This document shows positions 44,677 through 55,236 of a DNA stretch of 64,000 nt, in pieces. A model generated the notes under the pieces. That model ran no database searches, had not been told where the DNA came from, and was given only the letters and a program-made list of their open reading frames with translations. How positions within the stretch are numbered: the stretch's first letter is position 1; each line of letters begins with the position of its first letter. A program made the translations under genes and the position numbers. Source of the DNA: Lutibacter profundi (GTDB lineage: Bacteria > Bacteroidota > Bacteroidia > Flavobacteriales > Flavobacteriaceae); the NCBI RefSeq assembly GCF_001543325.1, contig NZ_CP013355.1:744001-808000 (forward strand), in the 5' to 3' direction.

Positions 44677-45001
44677 AATGATACTATTTAAAATTTCAAT
44701 TTTTTAACTATTAAATTTATTCAATCTCATTTATAAATCCTAGTGTTTTCCTAATTTAATTTTTCATACGCTTGCATACAACTTATCATTTTTTCTTATG
44801 TATTAATTTTATCTGTTATATTTCATTTGGAGCATTTATTTCATTATTTATAAGAATTATCTTATCAAGAAAAGTTATATAAATTCAGCAAATGAATTCG
44901 AGTTTAAATAGCCTTTTTATTATAAGTATCGCTTTTTTATCAATAGGTTTTAATTAAAAAAGCACCCAATTGGATGCTTTTAAATTTATTGTAAAGAATT
45001 T
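44677..45001. other. Gene-free stretch between lipoprotein and folE
   Basis: 325 bases. It holds one arm of the inverted repeat (44774-44782), the folE terminator (44956-44983) and a 21-codon ATG frame (44892-44957) that I judge to be chance. Otherwise AT-rich, nothing else seen. Confidence 0.6.
44956..44983 (-). terminator. Terminator of folE
   Basis: AAAAGCA...TGCTTTT with inner CC/GG pairs (44958-44981) and one mismatch; T-run on the minus strand, 20 bases past the folE stop. Confidence 0.8.
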
Positions 45002-45688
45002 TTATTCAAAATCTGTTTCCATTTTTATATAGTCTAAAAATTCTCGTTTAATTTCTTTGTTTTTGAATTTCCCTCCAAATTCAGAAGTTACAGTACTACT
45101 TTCAATATCGCGTACTCCTCTTGAATTCACACATAAATGTTTTGCATCAATTACACAGGCAACATCTTCAGTCCCCAAAGCCTCTTGCAAAGCTTGAACC
45201 ACCTGCATTGTTAAGCGTTCCTGCACTTGCGGTCTTTTAGCGTAATAATCTACAATTCTATTCATTTTAGACAAACCTATTACATTTCCATTTGAAATAT
45301 AGGCAACATGAGCTCGTCCAACAATTGGTAACAAATGATGCTCACAAGTAGAATATACCGTAATATTTTTTTCTACTAGCATTTCACCATATTTATAATT
45401 ATTATCAAAAGTTGATAATTTAGGTCTGTTTTTAGGATTTAAACCACTAAAAATCTCATTAACATAAGCTTTAGCAACTCTTTGAGGTGTTCCTTTTAAG
45501 CTGTCATCTTCTAAATCCATTCCTAATGTTGTTAAAATATCTTTGACACTTGATTCAATTTTAATCAACTTTTCTTGGTCTGAAATATCAAAAGCATCAG
45601 CTCTTAATGGCGTTTTAGCAGAAGAGCCTACGTGGTCATCTCCTAGTTCATCTATTCTATTTTTCATTCCGTTTTTAACTTCAAACAT
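45002..45688 (-). CDS. folE: GTP cyclohydrolase I
   Basis: 228 residues. Converts GTP to dihydroneopterin triphosphate, first step of folate and tetrahydrobiopterin synthesis. Catalytic and zinc-site pieces: VYSTCEHHLLPIVGRAHVAY and DAKHLCVNSRGV (zinc Cys), QVQERLTMQ. The first 40 residues are variable and charged. It lies 43 bases downstream of hisS on the same strand. Confidence 0.95.
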   Translation of the reverse strand: MFEVKNGMKNRIDELGDDHVGSSAKTPLRADAFDISDQEKLIKIESSVKDILTTLGMDLEDDSLKGTPQRVAKAYVNEIFSGLNPKNRPKLSTFDNNYKYGEMLVEKNITVYSTCEHHLLPIVGRAHVAYISNGNVIGLSKMNRIVDYYAKRPQVQERLTMQVVQALQEALGTEDVACVIDAKHLCVNSRGVRDIESSTVTSEFGGKFKNKEIKREFLDYIKMETDFE

Positions 45689-45731
45689 TATCTACTATTT
45701 AGCCTGTAAATTTACAACTTACTTTTTAAAG

Positions 45732-47102
45732 TTATGCTGTGATTTTTAGTAATTCTTCCAAAGTACAAACTTTTTGTTTACCTGTTTGCATATTTTTCAA
45801 TGTATAATTACCATTATTAATCTCATTTTCACCAACAATTACCACAAAAGGTATTTTTCTTTTGTTCGCATAATTTAGTTGTTTTTTCATTTTAGAACTA
45901 TCAGGGTACAATTCTGATTTAATTCCTTTATTTCTAAGGCCAATCAAAGCTTTCATACAATAAGCGGCTTCCAATTCACCAAAATTTATAAATAGTACTT
46001 TTGGCTTTGGTAGTGCTACTTCATCAAATAAATGTAATTCTTCCAATACTAAATAAATTCGGTCTAATCCAAAAGAAATACCTACACCACTCATATCATG
46101 CAATCCAAAAATCCCTGTCAAATCATCATATCTTCCTCCACCTCCAATAGACCCCATTTTTACACCTTCTGGTGCTATAACTTCATAAATAGCACCTGTA
46201 TAATAATTCAGCCCTCTTGCTAAAGTAACATCTAATTCTAAGGTGGCAGATTGCAATCCTAAAGATTCAATATTAGCAATCACAAATCTCAAATCTTCAA
46301 CACCTTGCATTCCTTCTTCAGATGCTTCTAATAAATTTTGTAGCTGATTTAATTTATCTTGGTTACTTCCATTAAATTGAAACAATGGTTGTACTTTATG
46401 AATAGCTTCTTCTGAAATTCCTTTTGACAACATTTCTTTAGTTACTCCCTCGGCTCCAATTTTATCTAATTTATCAAGAGCAACCGTAAAATCAATCAAT
46501 TTATCTTTTGCACCAATTATTTCAGTAATACCGGCTAATATTTTTCGGTTATTGAGTTTAATAGTCGTTCCTATTAATTTTAACTTACTAAAAACGGCAT
46601 CATATAGTTGTACAAATTCTACTTCTTGCCATAAACTTTGGCTTCCAACCACATCTGCATCGCACTGATAAAATTCTCTAAATCGTCCTTTTTGCGGTCT
46701 ATCTGCACGCCAAACTGGTTGCATTTGATAGCGTTTAAAAGGAAAAACCAACTCGTTTTGATGTTGTACAACATACCGTGCAAAAGGTACTGTTAAATCG
46801 TAACGCAATGCTTTTTCTGAAATTTTTGTAGTTACTTTTAAACTATCTTTAGATGCTATTAAATCATCATCCACTTTCTTTAAATAATCTCCCGAATTTA
46901 ATATTTTAAAAATAAGTCTATCTCCTTCTTCGCCATATTTACCCATCAATGTTTCAGACTTTTCAAAGGATGGAGTTTCAATAGGTTGAAAACCATACAC
47001 TTCAAACACTTGTTTAATTGTTGAAAAAATATAATTCCTTTTCGCTACTTCAGTTGGTGAAAAATCACGTGTTCCTTTTGGTATGCTTGGTTTTTGTGCC
47101 AT
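45732..47102 (-). CDS. hisS: Histidine--tRNA ligase
   Basis: Class II synthetase, 456 residues. Motif pieces: [14 protein letters not shown] at the start, [20 protein letters not shown] (motif 2, arginine), the histidine A region [24 protein letters not shown] and [15 protein letters not shown] (motif 3). The C-terminal anticodon-binding domain follows. Length normal for Bacteroidota. Single 66-base gap separates it from kdsB upstream. Confidence 0.97.
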   Translation of the reverse strand: MAQKPSIPKGTRDFSPTEVAKRNYIFSTIKQVFEVYGFQPIETPSFEKSETLMGKYGEEGDRLIFKILNSGDYLKKVDDDLIASKDSLKVTTKISEKALRYDLTVPFARYVVQHQNELVFPFKRYQMQPVWRADRPQKGRFREFYQCDADVVGSQSLWQEVEFVQLYDAVFSKLKLIGTTIKLNNRKILAGITEIIGAKDKLIDFTVALDKLDKIGAEGVTKEMLSKGISEEAIHKVQPLFQFNGSNQDKLNQLQNLLEASEEGMQGVEDLRFVIANIESLGLQSATLELDVTLARGLNYYTGAIYEVIAPEGVKMGSIGGGGRYDDLTGIFGLHDMSGVGISFGLDRIYLVLEELHLFDEVALPKPKVLFINFGELEAAYCMKALIGLRNKGIKSELYPDSSKMKKQLNYANKRKIPFVVIVGENEINNGNYTLKNMQTGKQKVCTLEELLKITA

Positions 47103-47167
47103 TTTAAAAAATTAGTTTGCAAATATCCGAAATTAAAAAAACTAATTAAAGCTTTTCTTGGTTGTTT

Positions 47168-47911
47168 CTACTGCATGTTTTCATTTAACTTAAATATTCT
47201 ATTTGCTTTTTCTAAATCTTCAGGTGTATCAATTCCAATAGCAGTATAATTAGTTGCTATCATTTTCACTTTTAATCCGTTAGCTAAAAAACGAAGGTTC
47301 TCTAATTTTTCTGTTTTCTCCAACTTATTCATTGGTAATTTAGTAAATTTTAATAAAGCTTTTTTTCTAAAAGCATAAATTCCTATATGTTTAAAATAAG
47401 TTGCTTCCAATTTTTCTCTTGGAAATGGTATTGGAGAACGTGAAAAATATAGTGCAAAACTATTTTCATCAACAACTACTTTTACATTGTTTGGGTTTTT
47501 AATTTCTTCTTCCTCTTCAATTTTCAGCATTAAAGAAGCAATATCAATTACTTTATCTGTATCTAGTTTAAAAACTTCTAGCAGTTCAAATAACGACTCT
47601 GTTTGCGTAAAAGGCTCATCTCCCTGAACATTAACAACAATATCAACATCCATATCTTCAACAGCTTCAGCAATTCTATCACTTCCAGATTTGTGTTCCT
47701 TTTTGCTTTTTATTGCCTTACCTCCTTTTGAAGTTATTTCATTAAAAATTAGTTCACTATCTGTTACAACATATACTTCATCAAATAGGCCCGTGTTTTT
47801 TGTGGCTTCATAGGTTCTTAAAATAACTGTTTTCCCTGCTAAGTCTTTCATTAATTTACCTGGGAAACGACTAGCTTCATATCTTGCAGGAATCATTGCA
47901 ACTATTTTCAT
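47168..47911 (-). CDS. kdsB: 3-deoxy-manno-octulosonate cytidylyltransferase
   Basis: 247 residues. Activates Kdo with CTP for lipopolysaccharide synthesis. N-terminal nucleotide-binding [13 protein letters not shown], later [12 protein letters not shown] and [18 protein letters not shown]. The start overlaps the stop of the preceding BrkB-type gene by four bases (ATGA), so they are translationally coupled. Confidence 0.95.
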   Translation of the reverse strand: MKIVAMIPARYEASRFPGKLMKDLAGKTVILRTYEATKNTGLFDEVYVVTDSELIFNEITSKGGKAIKSKKEHKSGSDRIAEAVEDMDVDIVVNVQGDEPFTQTESLFELLEVFKLDTDKVIDIASLMLKIEEEEEIKNPNNVKVVVDENSFALYFSRSPIPFPREKLEATYFKHIGIYAFRKKALLKFTKLPMNKLEKTEKLENLRFLANGLKVKMIATNYTAIGIDTPEDLEKANRIFKLNENMQ

Positions 47912-48843
47912 TGATTTATTTTTTTAAAATGTGATTTCCTTAAACGATTTATGCTAGCATTTAGTTCAAACCCTAATAATAATATGATTGAATTTATCCA
48001 AACAAATAACATAAGAACTAGTAGGGTTCCTATAGAACCATATAATTTATTATAGGTTGCAAATTTTAGTACGTAAATAGCAAACACCTTAAACATTACT
48101 AGGGTAAGCAATGTTGTTAAAATTGATCCTGGGGCAAAAAAGGCATGGTTTTTTACTTCTTTTGTTCCATACTTGTACAATAGAGATACTGAAACAAAAA
48201 TTAATATTACAAAAAACAGAAACCGACCTTTTTCAATCCAAAAAACCTCATCTTCAAGCCATCCATTTGACTTTAAATCGTTTATTCCTATTTCAAAATA
48301 GATACTTACCGCAACGGTTAAAACCAAAATAAACGACAATAAAATTGCCATTCCCATAGCAATAAAATACTGGCGTAAAATATTACGCATTTCGGTAACA
48401 TGGTACGAATATTCAAAACCTCCTAAAATGGCATTTACGCCGTTAGTCATTAAAAAAACAGAAGCAATAAATCCAAATGAAAGTAATCCTCCATATCTAT
48501 TATTAGCAATATCTGCAATTACTTCTTGCACAGAATTAGCTGTGTTGGGAGGTAATAATTGCTCAATCATAAATAAAAAATCCTTTTGAAATCCTTCAAT
48601 TGGCACATAAGGAATTAACGTCAAAATAAAGAGTAAAAAAGGGAATAACGCCATAAAAAAACTAAATGCTATTCCTCCTGCTCTAGAGGTTAAAGCTCCT
48701 TTTACAATTCCAATAACGTACATTTCAATAACGTCGTACAAAGACATGCCGTGCAAACCGGGTATTTTTATTTTTTTTACCAATCTTACAATCCAATTTA
48801 CAATTGGAATTTTATCTAAGCTCTCTTCAATTTTTTTTGTCAT
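47908..48843 (-). CDS. YihY/BrkB-family inner-membrane protein
   Basis: 311 residues with six or so membrane helices. Family marks: [20 protein letters not shown] near the start, [19 protein letters not shown], and the last helices ending in [17 protein letters not shown]. The function of this widespread family is not settled. It overlaps kdsB (four bases) and nadC (one base), forming a tight nadC-brkB-kdsB unit. Confidence 0.9.
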   Translation of the reverse strand: MTKKIEESLDKIPIVNWIVRLVKKIKIPGLHGMSLYDVIEMYVIGIVKGALTSRAGGIAFSFFMALFPFLLFILTLIPYVPIEGFQKDFLFMIEQLLPPNTANSVQEVIADIANNRYGGLLSFGFIASVFLMTNGVNAILGGFEYSYHVTEMRNILRQYFIAMGMAILLSFILVLTVAVSIYFEIGINDLKSNGWLEDEVFWIEKGRFLFFVILIFVSVSLLYKYGTKEVKNHAFFAPGSILTTLLTLVMFKVFAIYVLKFATYNKLYGSIGTLLVLMLFVWINSIILLLGFELNASINRLRKSHFKKINQ

Positions 48844-49700
48844 TAAACTGCTTTTAAACTTAAATCCATATTATACACTGAATGCGTTAAAGCTCCTGAA
48901 GAAATATAATCTACTCCACAATCGGCATATTTACGTGCTGTTTCCAATGTTATTCCTCCTGAAGATTCTGTTAAACATTTATTACCTATCATTTTAACAG
49001 CTTTTCGAGTATCATCATAGTTAAAGTTATCAATTAAAATTCTATAAATAGTGTTAGATTTTAATATTTCTTCAATTTCTTTCAAACTTCGTGCTTCAAC
49101 AATAATTTTTAAATCGAGATGGTTTTCTTTTAAGTAACGTTGTGTTTTATGAATTGCTTTTGTAATACCACCAGCAAAATCTATGTGATTATCTTTTAGC
49201 ATAATCATATCATACAACGCAAACCTATGATTTTCACCTCCTCCAATTTTAACCGCCCATTTTTCAATAGCCCTAATACCTGGAGTTGTTTTTCTGGTAT
49301 CTAAAATCTTAGTTTTGGTTCCTTTAAGTAAATTCGCAAACTTATTGGTTTTTGTTGCTATAGCACTCATACGCTGCATAGCATTTAACACTAAACGCTC
49401 TGCCTTTAAAATAGATAGCGAACTACCTGACACATAAAAAACAACATCACCATATTTCACCTCTTCCCCATCATTAATTAAAGTTTCAATCTCCAAATTT
49501 ATATCTACATATTTAAAAATTTTCTTTGCAAATTCAACGCCAGCAATTATACCAGCTTCTTTTACTAATAATTTTGCTTTTCCTTGTGCACTTTCTGGAA
49601 TGCAAGCTAATGAACTATAATCTCCGCCTCCAACATCTTCTCTAATAGCATTTGAGATTATAATGTTTAGTTCTTTTTCAAATTGTTTTTTGCTAATCAT
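48843..49700 (-). CDS. nadC: Nicotinate-nucleotide pyrophosphorylase (carboxylating)
   Basis: 285 residues, full length. It converts quinolinate and PRPP to nicotinate mononucleotide in de novo NAD synthesis. Motifs: REDVGGGDYSS, ERLVLNAMQRMSAIAT, LDTRKTTPGIRAIEKWAV, GGGENHRFALYDMIMLKDNH and the glycine-rich SSGGITLE. First gene of the nadC-brkB-kdsB unit and divergent from rlmH. Confidence 0.96.
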   Translation of the reverse strand: MISKKQFEKELNIIISNAIREDVGGGDYSSLACIPESAQGKAKLLVKEAGIIAGVEFAKKIFKYVDINLEIETLINDGEEVKYGDVVFYVSGSSLSILKAERLVLNAMQRMSAIATKTNKFANLLKGTKTKILDTRKTTPGIRAIEKWAVKIGGGENHRFALYDMIMLKDNHIDFAGGITKAIHKTQRYLKENHLDLKIIVEARSLKEIEEILKSNTIYRILIDNFNYDDTRKAVKMIGNKCLTESSGGITLETARKYADCGVDYISSGALTHSVYNMDLSLKAV

Positions 49701-49775
49701 TTTATGCTATTTTATAACAAAAATAACTTTTTTATTTTCAAAAAATTCATCTTTATTTCTTTTTATATTTACCAA

Positions 49776-50249
49776 ATGAAAATTAAATTGTTAAGCATAG
49801 GTAAAACCGATGATAAAAATTTACAACTTTTGATAGAAAACTATCAAAAAAGATTAAAACATTATATTAAATTTGAACTTGAAATTATTCCAGACATTAA
49901 AAATGTTAAAAATTTAAGTGAATCTCAACAAAAAGAGAAAGAAGGTGAACTAATTTTAAAAAAAATAAGTTCAACAGATGTTTTAATATTGTTAGATGAG
50001 AAAGGGAAAGAATTTCGTTCCATAGCATTTTCAAAATTCCTTCAACAAAAAATGAATTCAGGTATAAAACAATTGGTATTTGTTATTGGTGGACCTTATG
50101 GTTTTTCAGAAACTATTTATAAAAAGGCGCAAGGAAAAATAGCTTTGTCAAAAATGACATTTTCACATCAAATGATTCGGTTATTTATTGTTGAACAAAT
50201 TTATAGAGCATTTACCATTTTAAAAAACGAACCCTATCATCATGAATAA
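49776..50249 (+). CDS. rlmH: 23S rRNA (pseudouridine(1915)-N3)-methyltransferase
   Basis: SPOUT-class methyltransferase, 157 residues (normal). [20 protein letters not shown] at the start, [17 protein letters not shown] and [10 protein letters not shown] (knot), ending in [12 protein letters not shown]-like [18 protein letters not shown]. Start at 49776; the frame opens upstream over the start of the divergent nadC gene, so it is rejected. A TATATTTA element sits eight bases ahead, giving at most a very short leader. Overlaps rdgB by eight bases. Confidence 0.95.
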   Translation: MKIKLLSIGKTDDKNLQLLIENYQKRLKHYIKFELEIIPDIKNVKNLSESQQKEKEGELILKKISSTDVLILLDEKGKEFRSIAFSKFLQQKMNSGIKQLVFVIGGPYGFSETIYKKAQGKIALSKMTFSHQMIRLFIVEQIYRAFTILKNEPYHHE

Positions 50250-50826
50250 ACTAAAACTTGTTTTTGCTACAAACAATTTAAACAAACTAAAAGAAGTTCA
50301 GGCAATACTTACCAATTTTAAAATTGTTAGTTTAGCCGATATTCATTGTTTTGAAGATATTCCTGAAACTGCTAAAACACTTGAAGGAAATGCAATTATA
50401 AAGGCAAATTTTATCACAAAAAAATATGGATTAAACTGTTTTGCCGATGATACTGGCTTGGAAGTTGAAGCATTAAATAATGAGCCTGGAGTTTACTCAG
50501 CACGTTATGCAGGTAACGAAAATAACGCTAATGATAATATGGAAAAATTATTAAAAAATCTTAAAGATAGCGCAAATAGAAATGCCCAGTTTAGAACTGC
50601 AATAGCATTAAATATTCATGGAAAACAACATTTATTTGAAGGAGTTTGTAAAGGAACCATATTAAAAGAAAAAAAAGGAGAAAGTGGCTTTGGCTATGAT
50701 CCTATTTTTATGCCAAATGGCTATAACAAATCATTTGCAGAGATGAGTTTAACTGAAAAAGGCACGATAAGTCATAGAGGTAAGGCAATGAAAAAATTAA
50801 TAACCTTTTTAGCTGAGCATTCTTGA
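50242..50826 (+). CDS. rdgB: Non-canonical purine NTP pyrophosphatase (RdgB/HAM1)
   Basis: 194 residues, full length. Cleans the nucleotide pool by hydrolysing dITP and [41 protein letters not shown] and [11 protein letters not shown] are the family motifs. It overlaps rlmH (eight bases) and the permease gene (four bases), so the four genes rlmH-rdgB-permease-ATPase form one transcription unit. Confidence 0.95.
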   Translation: MNKLKLVFATNNLNKLKEVQAILTNFKIVSLADIHCFEDIPETAKTLEGNAIIKANFITKKYGLNCFADDTGLEVEALNNEPGVYSARYAGNENNANDNMEKLLKNLKDSANRNAQFRTAIALNIHGKQHLFEGVCKGTILKEKKGESGFGYDPIFMPNGYNKSFAEMSLTEKGTISHRGKAMKKLITFLAEHS

Positions 50827-51857
50827 TAAATCCAATAAAATCATATAGAACTATTTTTGTATTGTTAACTTTAGCATTACTCCTAACTATCTTTATAAAT
50901 ATTAGTTTAGGTTCAGTTTCAATACCTTTAAAACAAATTTTTCTATCATTTTACACAGGTGAAGTAGAAAAAGAATCTTGGAAATCTATTGTTTTAAACT
51001 ACCGGCTACCTAAGGCAATCACAGCTATTATTGTTGGATCTGGCTTATCAATTAGTGGCTTATTAATGCAAACTCTTTTTAGAAATCCGCTTGCAGGACC
51101 TTTTGTTTTAGGAATAAGCTCTGGCGCAAGTTTAGGGGTTGCAATTTTAATTTTAGGAGCCTCTTTTTTAGGAGTAACTATTACAACTTATGCATTTACA
51201 AATTGGGGAATGGCAATTGCTGCTAGTTTAGGTGCTTTCTTAGTACTCTCTGCTGTAATGTTAGCTGCAGTTAAGGTTAGAAACACCATGTCAATATTAA
51301 TTATAGGATTAATGTTTGGTAGTTTAACTGCCGCTATTATTAGTGTATTGGCCTATTTTAGCAGTGCTAGTCAATTACAACAATATTTATTTTGGAGTTT
51401 TGGAAGTTTAGGAAATCTTAGCTGGGCAGAAATTAATGCTCTGTTAGTTGTATTTTTAATTGGAGTTCTATTGGTTACTCTTATTATAAAGCCCTTAAAC
51501 AGCCTGCTTTTAGGTGAAAATTATGCAAAAAGTATGGGTGTAAATGTAAAACAAACTCGTAATTTAACATTAATTTCAACCAGTTTATTAACAGGAGTTA
51601 TTACTGCTTTTTCTGGGCCTATAGCATTTATAGGCTTAGCAGTTCCTCATTTAACAAAATTAATGTTTCATACATCAAATCATAAAATATTATTACCTGC
51701 TGTTGCAATTAGCGGTGCAATTATTATGTTAATTTGCGATAGCATTGCCCAATTGCCAAATAGTGAATATACACTTCCTATTAATGCTATTACTTCATTA
51801 TTTGGAGCGCCCATAATTATTTGGTTATTGATAAGAAAACGTAAAATAAATTATTAA
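50823..51857 (+). CDS. FecCD-family ABC transporter permease
   Basis: 344 residues with about nine membrane helices. Family marks: [39 protein letters not shown], and [20 protein letters not shown]. It moves iron-siderophore, heme or cobalamin across the inner membrane; the ligand cannot be told. The start is TTG overlapping the rdgB stop (TTGA); the next ATG would delete the first helix. No binding-protein gene is nearby. Confidence 0.93.
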   Translation: MINPIKSYRTIFVLLTLALLLTIFINISLGSVSIPLKQIFLSFYTGEVEKESWKSIVLNYRLPKAITAIIVGSGLSISGLLMQTLFRNPLAGPFVLGISSGASLGVAILILGASFLGVTITTYAFTNWGMAIAASLGAFLVLSAVMLAAVKVRNTMSILIIGLMFGSLTAAIISVLAYFSSASQLQQYLFWSFGSLGNLSWAEINALLVVFLIGVLLVTLIIKPLNSLLLGENYAKSMGVNVKQTRNLTLISTSLLTGVITAFSGPIAFIGLAVPHLTKLMFHTSNHKILLPAVAISGAIIMLICDSIAQLPNSEYTLPINAITSLFGAPIIIWLLIRKRKINY

Positions 51858-52655
51858 TTGAAAGTAGAAAGTAAACATATTATTAAAACCAACAATTTAA
51901 GTATTGGATACACTTCAAGAAAAGAAGTAAATACCATAGCTTCAAACCTCAATATTCAATTAAAGAAAGGAAATTTAGTGTGTTTACTGGGTAAAAACGG
52001 CATAGGTAAATCTACCTTATTAAGAACGCTAACAAAGGTACAACCCGCTTTAAATGGTGAAATTTTTATTAACAATCAAAACCTAAATACGTTAAACAAT
52101 CTCAACTTATCAAAATCCCTCAGTTTAGTTTTAACTGAACGATTGCCTGAAAGCAATTTATCTGTTTTTGAATTGGTAGCTCTTGGAAGGCAACCATATA
52201 CAAATTGGGTTGGAAAATTAACAGACAATGACTTGCAATTTATAAATACTGCCCTTGAACAAACAAACACAACCCACTTAATACACTCAAGGTATTATGA
52301 ACTAAGTGATGGTCAATTGCAAAAAGTGTTAATAGCTAGAGCATTAGCTCAAAACACCGATTTAATTATTCTAGACGAGCCAACCGCACATTTAGATTTG
52401 CACCATACCCTTGAAACTTTTACACTGTTAAAAAAATTAGCAGTAAACTTTAACAAAACAATTATAGTATCTACTCATGAAATTAACTTAGCATTACAAT
52501 TGGCTGATGAATTGTGGCTAATGACTCCTTCAAATTTTGTTTCAGGAAAAACAAATACGCTAATAGCTAATAATTATGTAAATCAACTTTTTGATTCAAA
52601 TTTAATTCATTTTAACAAAACATTAAAGCAGTTCACCATTTCTAACTCTCAATAA
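51858..52655 (+). CDS. ABC transporter ATP-binding protein, FecE/BtuD-type
   Basis: 265 residues. Walker A GKNGIGKST, signature in YELSDGQLQKVLIARALAQN (LSDGQ in place of LSGGQ), Walker B LIILDEPTAHLD and the switch His in STHEINLAL. Partner of the permease immediately upstream; the TTG start follows its stop without a gap. Together they energise uptake of iron complexes or cobalamin. Confidence 0.93.
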   Translation: MKVESKHIIKTNNLSIGYTSRKEVNTIASNLNIQLKKGNLVCLLGKNGIGKSTLLRTLTKVQPALNGEIFINNQNLNTLNNLNLSKSLSLVLTERLPESNLSVFELVALGRQPYTNWVGKLTDNDLQFINTALEQTNTTHLIHSRYYELSDGQLQKVLIARALAQNTDLIILDEPTAHLDLHHTLETFTLLKKLAVNFNKTIIVSTHEINLALQLADELWLMTPSNFVSGKTNTLIANNYVNQLFDSNLIHFNKTLKQFTISNSQ

Positions 52656-52661
52656 TTTTAA

Positions 52662-52669
52662 TATATTTG
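52662..52669 (+). promoter_or_regulatory. TAnnTTTG promoter box
   Basis: TATATTTG, 18 bases before the ATG at 52688. Confidence 0.6.
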
Positions 52670-52687
52670 AGTGTTTAAATTCTTTCA

Positions 52688-53701
52688 ATGAAAAATTTAT
52701 TACTATTCATTTTATCAACAGTATTTTTAAGTTGTGGAAGTAATTATAGTATTTCCAGTTCTTCTATTATTACAGGAAAAATAGCCACTAAATATGCAAA
52801 CACTATAACTTCTAACGATTTAAAAAAACTTTTATATACGGTTGCTTCTGATGAATTTAAAGGTAGAGAAACTGGTGAGTTAGGTCAAAAAAAAGCTGCT
52901 GAATTTTTAAAAAATTTTTATATAGCGCATGCTATCAAATCTCCGTACGGCGGAAATGATTATTTTCAAGCAATTCCTACTGAGCATCTAAAACTAGGTA
53001 TAAATCCTTCAGAAAATGTAGTGGCTTTTATTAAAGGAAACGAGAAGCCTCATGAAATTATTATACTCTCTGCTCACTATGACCATCTTGGAGTGAAAAA
53101 TGGTAAAACATATTATGGAGCCGATGATGATGGTTCTGGAACTGTTGCCATTTTAGAAATTGCTGAAGCATTTCAAAAAGCAGCTGAAGAAGGAAATAAA
53201 CCAAAAAGGTCTATATTGTTTTTACATGTTACGGGTGAAGAAAAAGGATTGTTAGGCTCTAAATATTATACGAATTTTCCTATTTTTCCGTTAAAAAATA
53301 CGGTAGTAGACTTAAATATAGATATGATTGGACGTGTTGATACAATTCACACATTTAGTCCTAATTATATTTATTTAATAGGTTCAAACAAATTGAGTAC
53401 AGCGCTTCATCAATTATCAGAAGAAATAAATAATAAGTTTACAAAATTAAATTTAGACTACACGTATAATAGTGACGACGACCCTAACCGCTTCTATTAT
53501 AGATCTGACCATTACAGCTTTGCTAAAAACAACATCCCTATAATTTTCTATTTTAATGGAACGCATAAAGACTATCATAAAGCCTCTGATACACCTGATA
53601 AAATTAACTATGAACTATTAGCAAAACGAACTCAGCTTATTTTTTATACAGCTTGGGAATTAGCAAACAGAAATACTCGAATTAAAGTTGATAAGCAATA
53701 G
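52688..53701 (+). CDS. M28-family zinc aminopeptidase lipoprotein
   Basis: 337 residues; signal ends in VFLSCGSNYS (lipobox). The M28 metal ligands are all visible: His and Asp in LSAHYDHLG and ADDDGSGT, Glu pair in HVTGEEKGLLGS, Asp in NIDMIGR, and the last His in FNGTHKDYHKASDTPDKI. It likely releases amino acids from peptides in the periplasm or on the surface. Single gene. Confidence 0.92.
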   Translation: MKNLLLFILSTVFLSCGSNYSISSSSIITGKIATKYANTITSNDLKKLLYTVASDEFKGRETGELGQKKAAEFLKNFYIAHAIKSPYGGNDYFQAIPTEHLKLGINPSENVVAFIKGNEKPHEIIILSAHYDHLGVKNGKTYYGADDDGSGTVAILEIAEAFQKAAEEGNKPKRSILFLHVTGEEKGLLGSKYYTNFPIFPLKNTVVDLNIDMIGRVDTIHTFSPNYIYLIGSNKLSTALHQLSEEINNKFTKLNLDYTYNSDDDPNRFYYRSDHYSFAKNNIPIIFYFNGTHKDYHKASDTPDKINYELLAKRTQLIFYTAWELANRNTRIKVDKQ

Positions 53702-53752
53702 TTTAGTACAATATTGGAAGCTAAAATTACAAACTTTTAAATTCTAAAAATA

Positions 53753-54757
53753 TTAATGAATTATTTTAAAAATTAGTTCTTTTAAAATATCTCCACTTGG
53801 TAGTGCATTTGCTCCTACTCCTTTACTTTTGAGGTCTGCTTCACGTAAAAAAGCAATAACCTGAGATGTTTTACGCATTGGATAGTTTTTTGCAGCGGTA
53901 ATATAATCAGAAACAAAAAAAGGGTTTATTTTTAAAGCTCTGGCAACACTGCTTTTAGATTTATCTTTTATGCTATGATAAACTAATATTTGTGTAAATA
54001 AACTATTCAGCAAAGAGATTGTAACAACCATAGGATTTGCTTTTTGGTTTTGAGCAAAATAATTAATAATCATATTTGCTTTATAAACATTGCGCTCACC
54101 TACAGCTTTTCTCAACTCAAAATTGTTATAATCTTTACTAATTCCTATGTTTTCTTCAATATCTTTAGGTGTAATTACTGAATTTTTAGGTAAAACAACC
54201 ATTAACTTATTAAGTTCATTACTTATTTTACTTAAATTATTACCTAAAAATTCCACCAACATTAATGTAGCCTTAGATTCTATTTGATATTTTTTACCAG
54301 ATAAAACACGCCTAATCCAATCAGCAACCTGATTTTCATAAAGCTTTTTACTTTCATATACCAACCCGTTTTTTTGAATGGCTTTGTACAACTTTTTACG
54401 TTTATCAATAGTTTTATACTTATAGCAAATAACTAAAATCGTTGATGGTTGTGGGTTTTCTACATACGAAACCAATTTTTCAATTGTTCTTGATAAGTCT
54501 TGCGCTTCTTTAACAATAACCACTTGACGCTCTGCCATCATTGGAAAACGTTTGGCATTGTCTATAATTTCTTCAATAGTAACATCTCTTCCATATAAAA
54601 CCATTTGGTTAAAGCCCTTCTCCTCTTCAGTAAGCACATTATTTTCAATAAATTCTGAAATTTTATCAATATAATACGGTTCTTCACCCATTAAAAAATA
54701 AACAGGTTTGATATTTCTATTTTCAATATCAGAAACTATTTTAGCAACGTCACTCAT
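53753..54757 (-). CDS. holA: DNA polymerase III subunit delta
   Basis: 334 residues, clamp-loader subunit that opens the sliding clamp. Recognised by PVYFLMGEEPYYIDKISEFI at the N-terminus and by the order of its domains (AAA-like lid, then a helical collar domain near residues 200-330, e.g. LELRKAVGE-like NFELRKAVGERNVYKANMII). Delta subunits do not need ATP-binding motifs, and none is seen. Divergent from the nuclease-fold gene with 29 bases between. Confidence 0.9.
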   Translation of the reverse strand: MSDVAKIVSDIENRNIKPVYFLMGEEPYYIDKISEFIENNVLTEEEKGFNQMVLYGRDVTIEEIIDNAKRFPMMAERQVVIVKEAQDLSRTIEKLVSYVENPQPSTILVICYKYKTIDKRKKLYKAIQKNGLVYESKKLYENQVADWIRRVLSGKKYQIESKATLMLVEFLGNNLSKISNELNKLMVVLPKNSVITPKDIEENIGISKDYNNFELRKAVGERNVYKANMIINYFAQNQKANPMVVTISLLNSLFTQILVYHSIKDKSKSSVARALKINPFFVSDYITAAKNYPMRKTSQVIAFLREADLKSKGVGANALPSGDILKELIFKIIH

Positions 54758-54786
54758 TTATAAAAAAAAATTAGCATTTTTGTTAA

Positions 54787-55233
54787 ATGCATTTACTGAA
54801 TTTACCAACTTATAAATTCAAAATCAAAAATACCAAAAATAAGTACACTATTTTTGATATTGTGAGAAAAAAATATGTGAGTTTAACTCCTGAAGAATGG
54901 GTACGTCAACACTTTATTCATTTTTTGGTTAAAGAAAAAAAGTATCCTATTTCATTAATAGCTATTGAAAAGCAACTAACAATCAACAACTTAACAAAAA
55001 GAACAGATATTTTAGTTTTTAACGTGGAAGGAACTCCAGAAATAATTGTAGAATGTAAAGCACCTTCAATTAAAATTACACAACACACCTTTGATCAAAT
55101 TGCTCGCTATAACTTAAAATTAAATGCAAACTACTTAATAGTTTCAAATGGATTAAAACACTATTATTGTAAAATGGATTTTTTTAAAGAAGAATATGTA
55201 TTTTTAAACTCCATTCCTAATTATAACGAATAA
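54787..55233 (+). CDS. Stand-alone type I restriction HsdR N-terminal-like nuclease-fold protein
   Basis: 148 residues with the PD-(D/E)xK core: RTDILVF (Asp) and EIIVECKAPS (Glu-x-Lys), followed by QHTFDQIARYN. This is the HsdR N-terminal fold without helicase or specificity subunits, so it is not a restriction system. The gene is common in Bacteroidota next to holA. Biological role unknown. Three bases separate it from the hydrolase gene. Confidence 0.87.
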   Translation: MHLLNLPTYKFKIKNTKNKYTIFDIVRKKYVSLTPEEWVRQHFIHFLVKEKKYPISLIAIEKQLTINNLTKRTDILVFNVEGTPEIIVECKAPSIKITQHTFDQIARYNLKLNANYLIVSNGLKHYYCKMDFFKEEYVFLNSIPNYNE

Positions 55234-55236
55234 GAA

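Noticed and set aside
44892-44957. 21-codon frame as a small gene
   Set aside because: Too short, no promoter box and no family pattern.
54787-55233. Part of a restriction-modification or defence system
   Set aside because: Only the HsdR N-terminal fold is present, with no helicase, specificity or methylase gene, and it lies beside holA.
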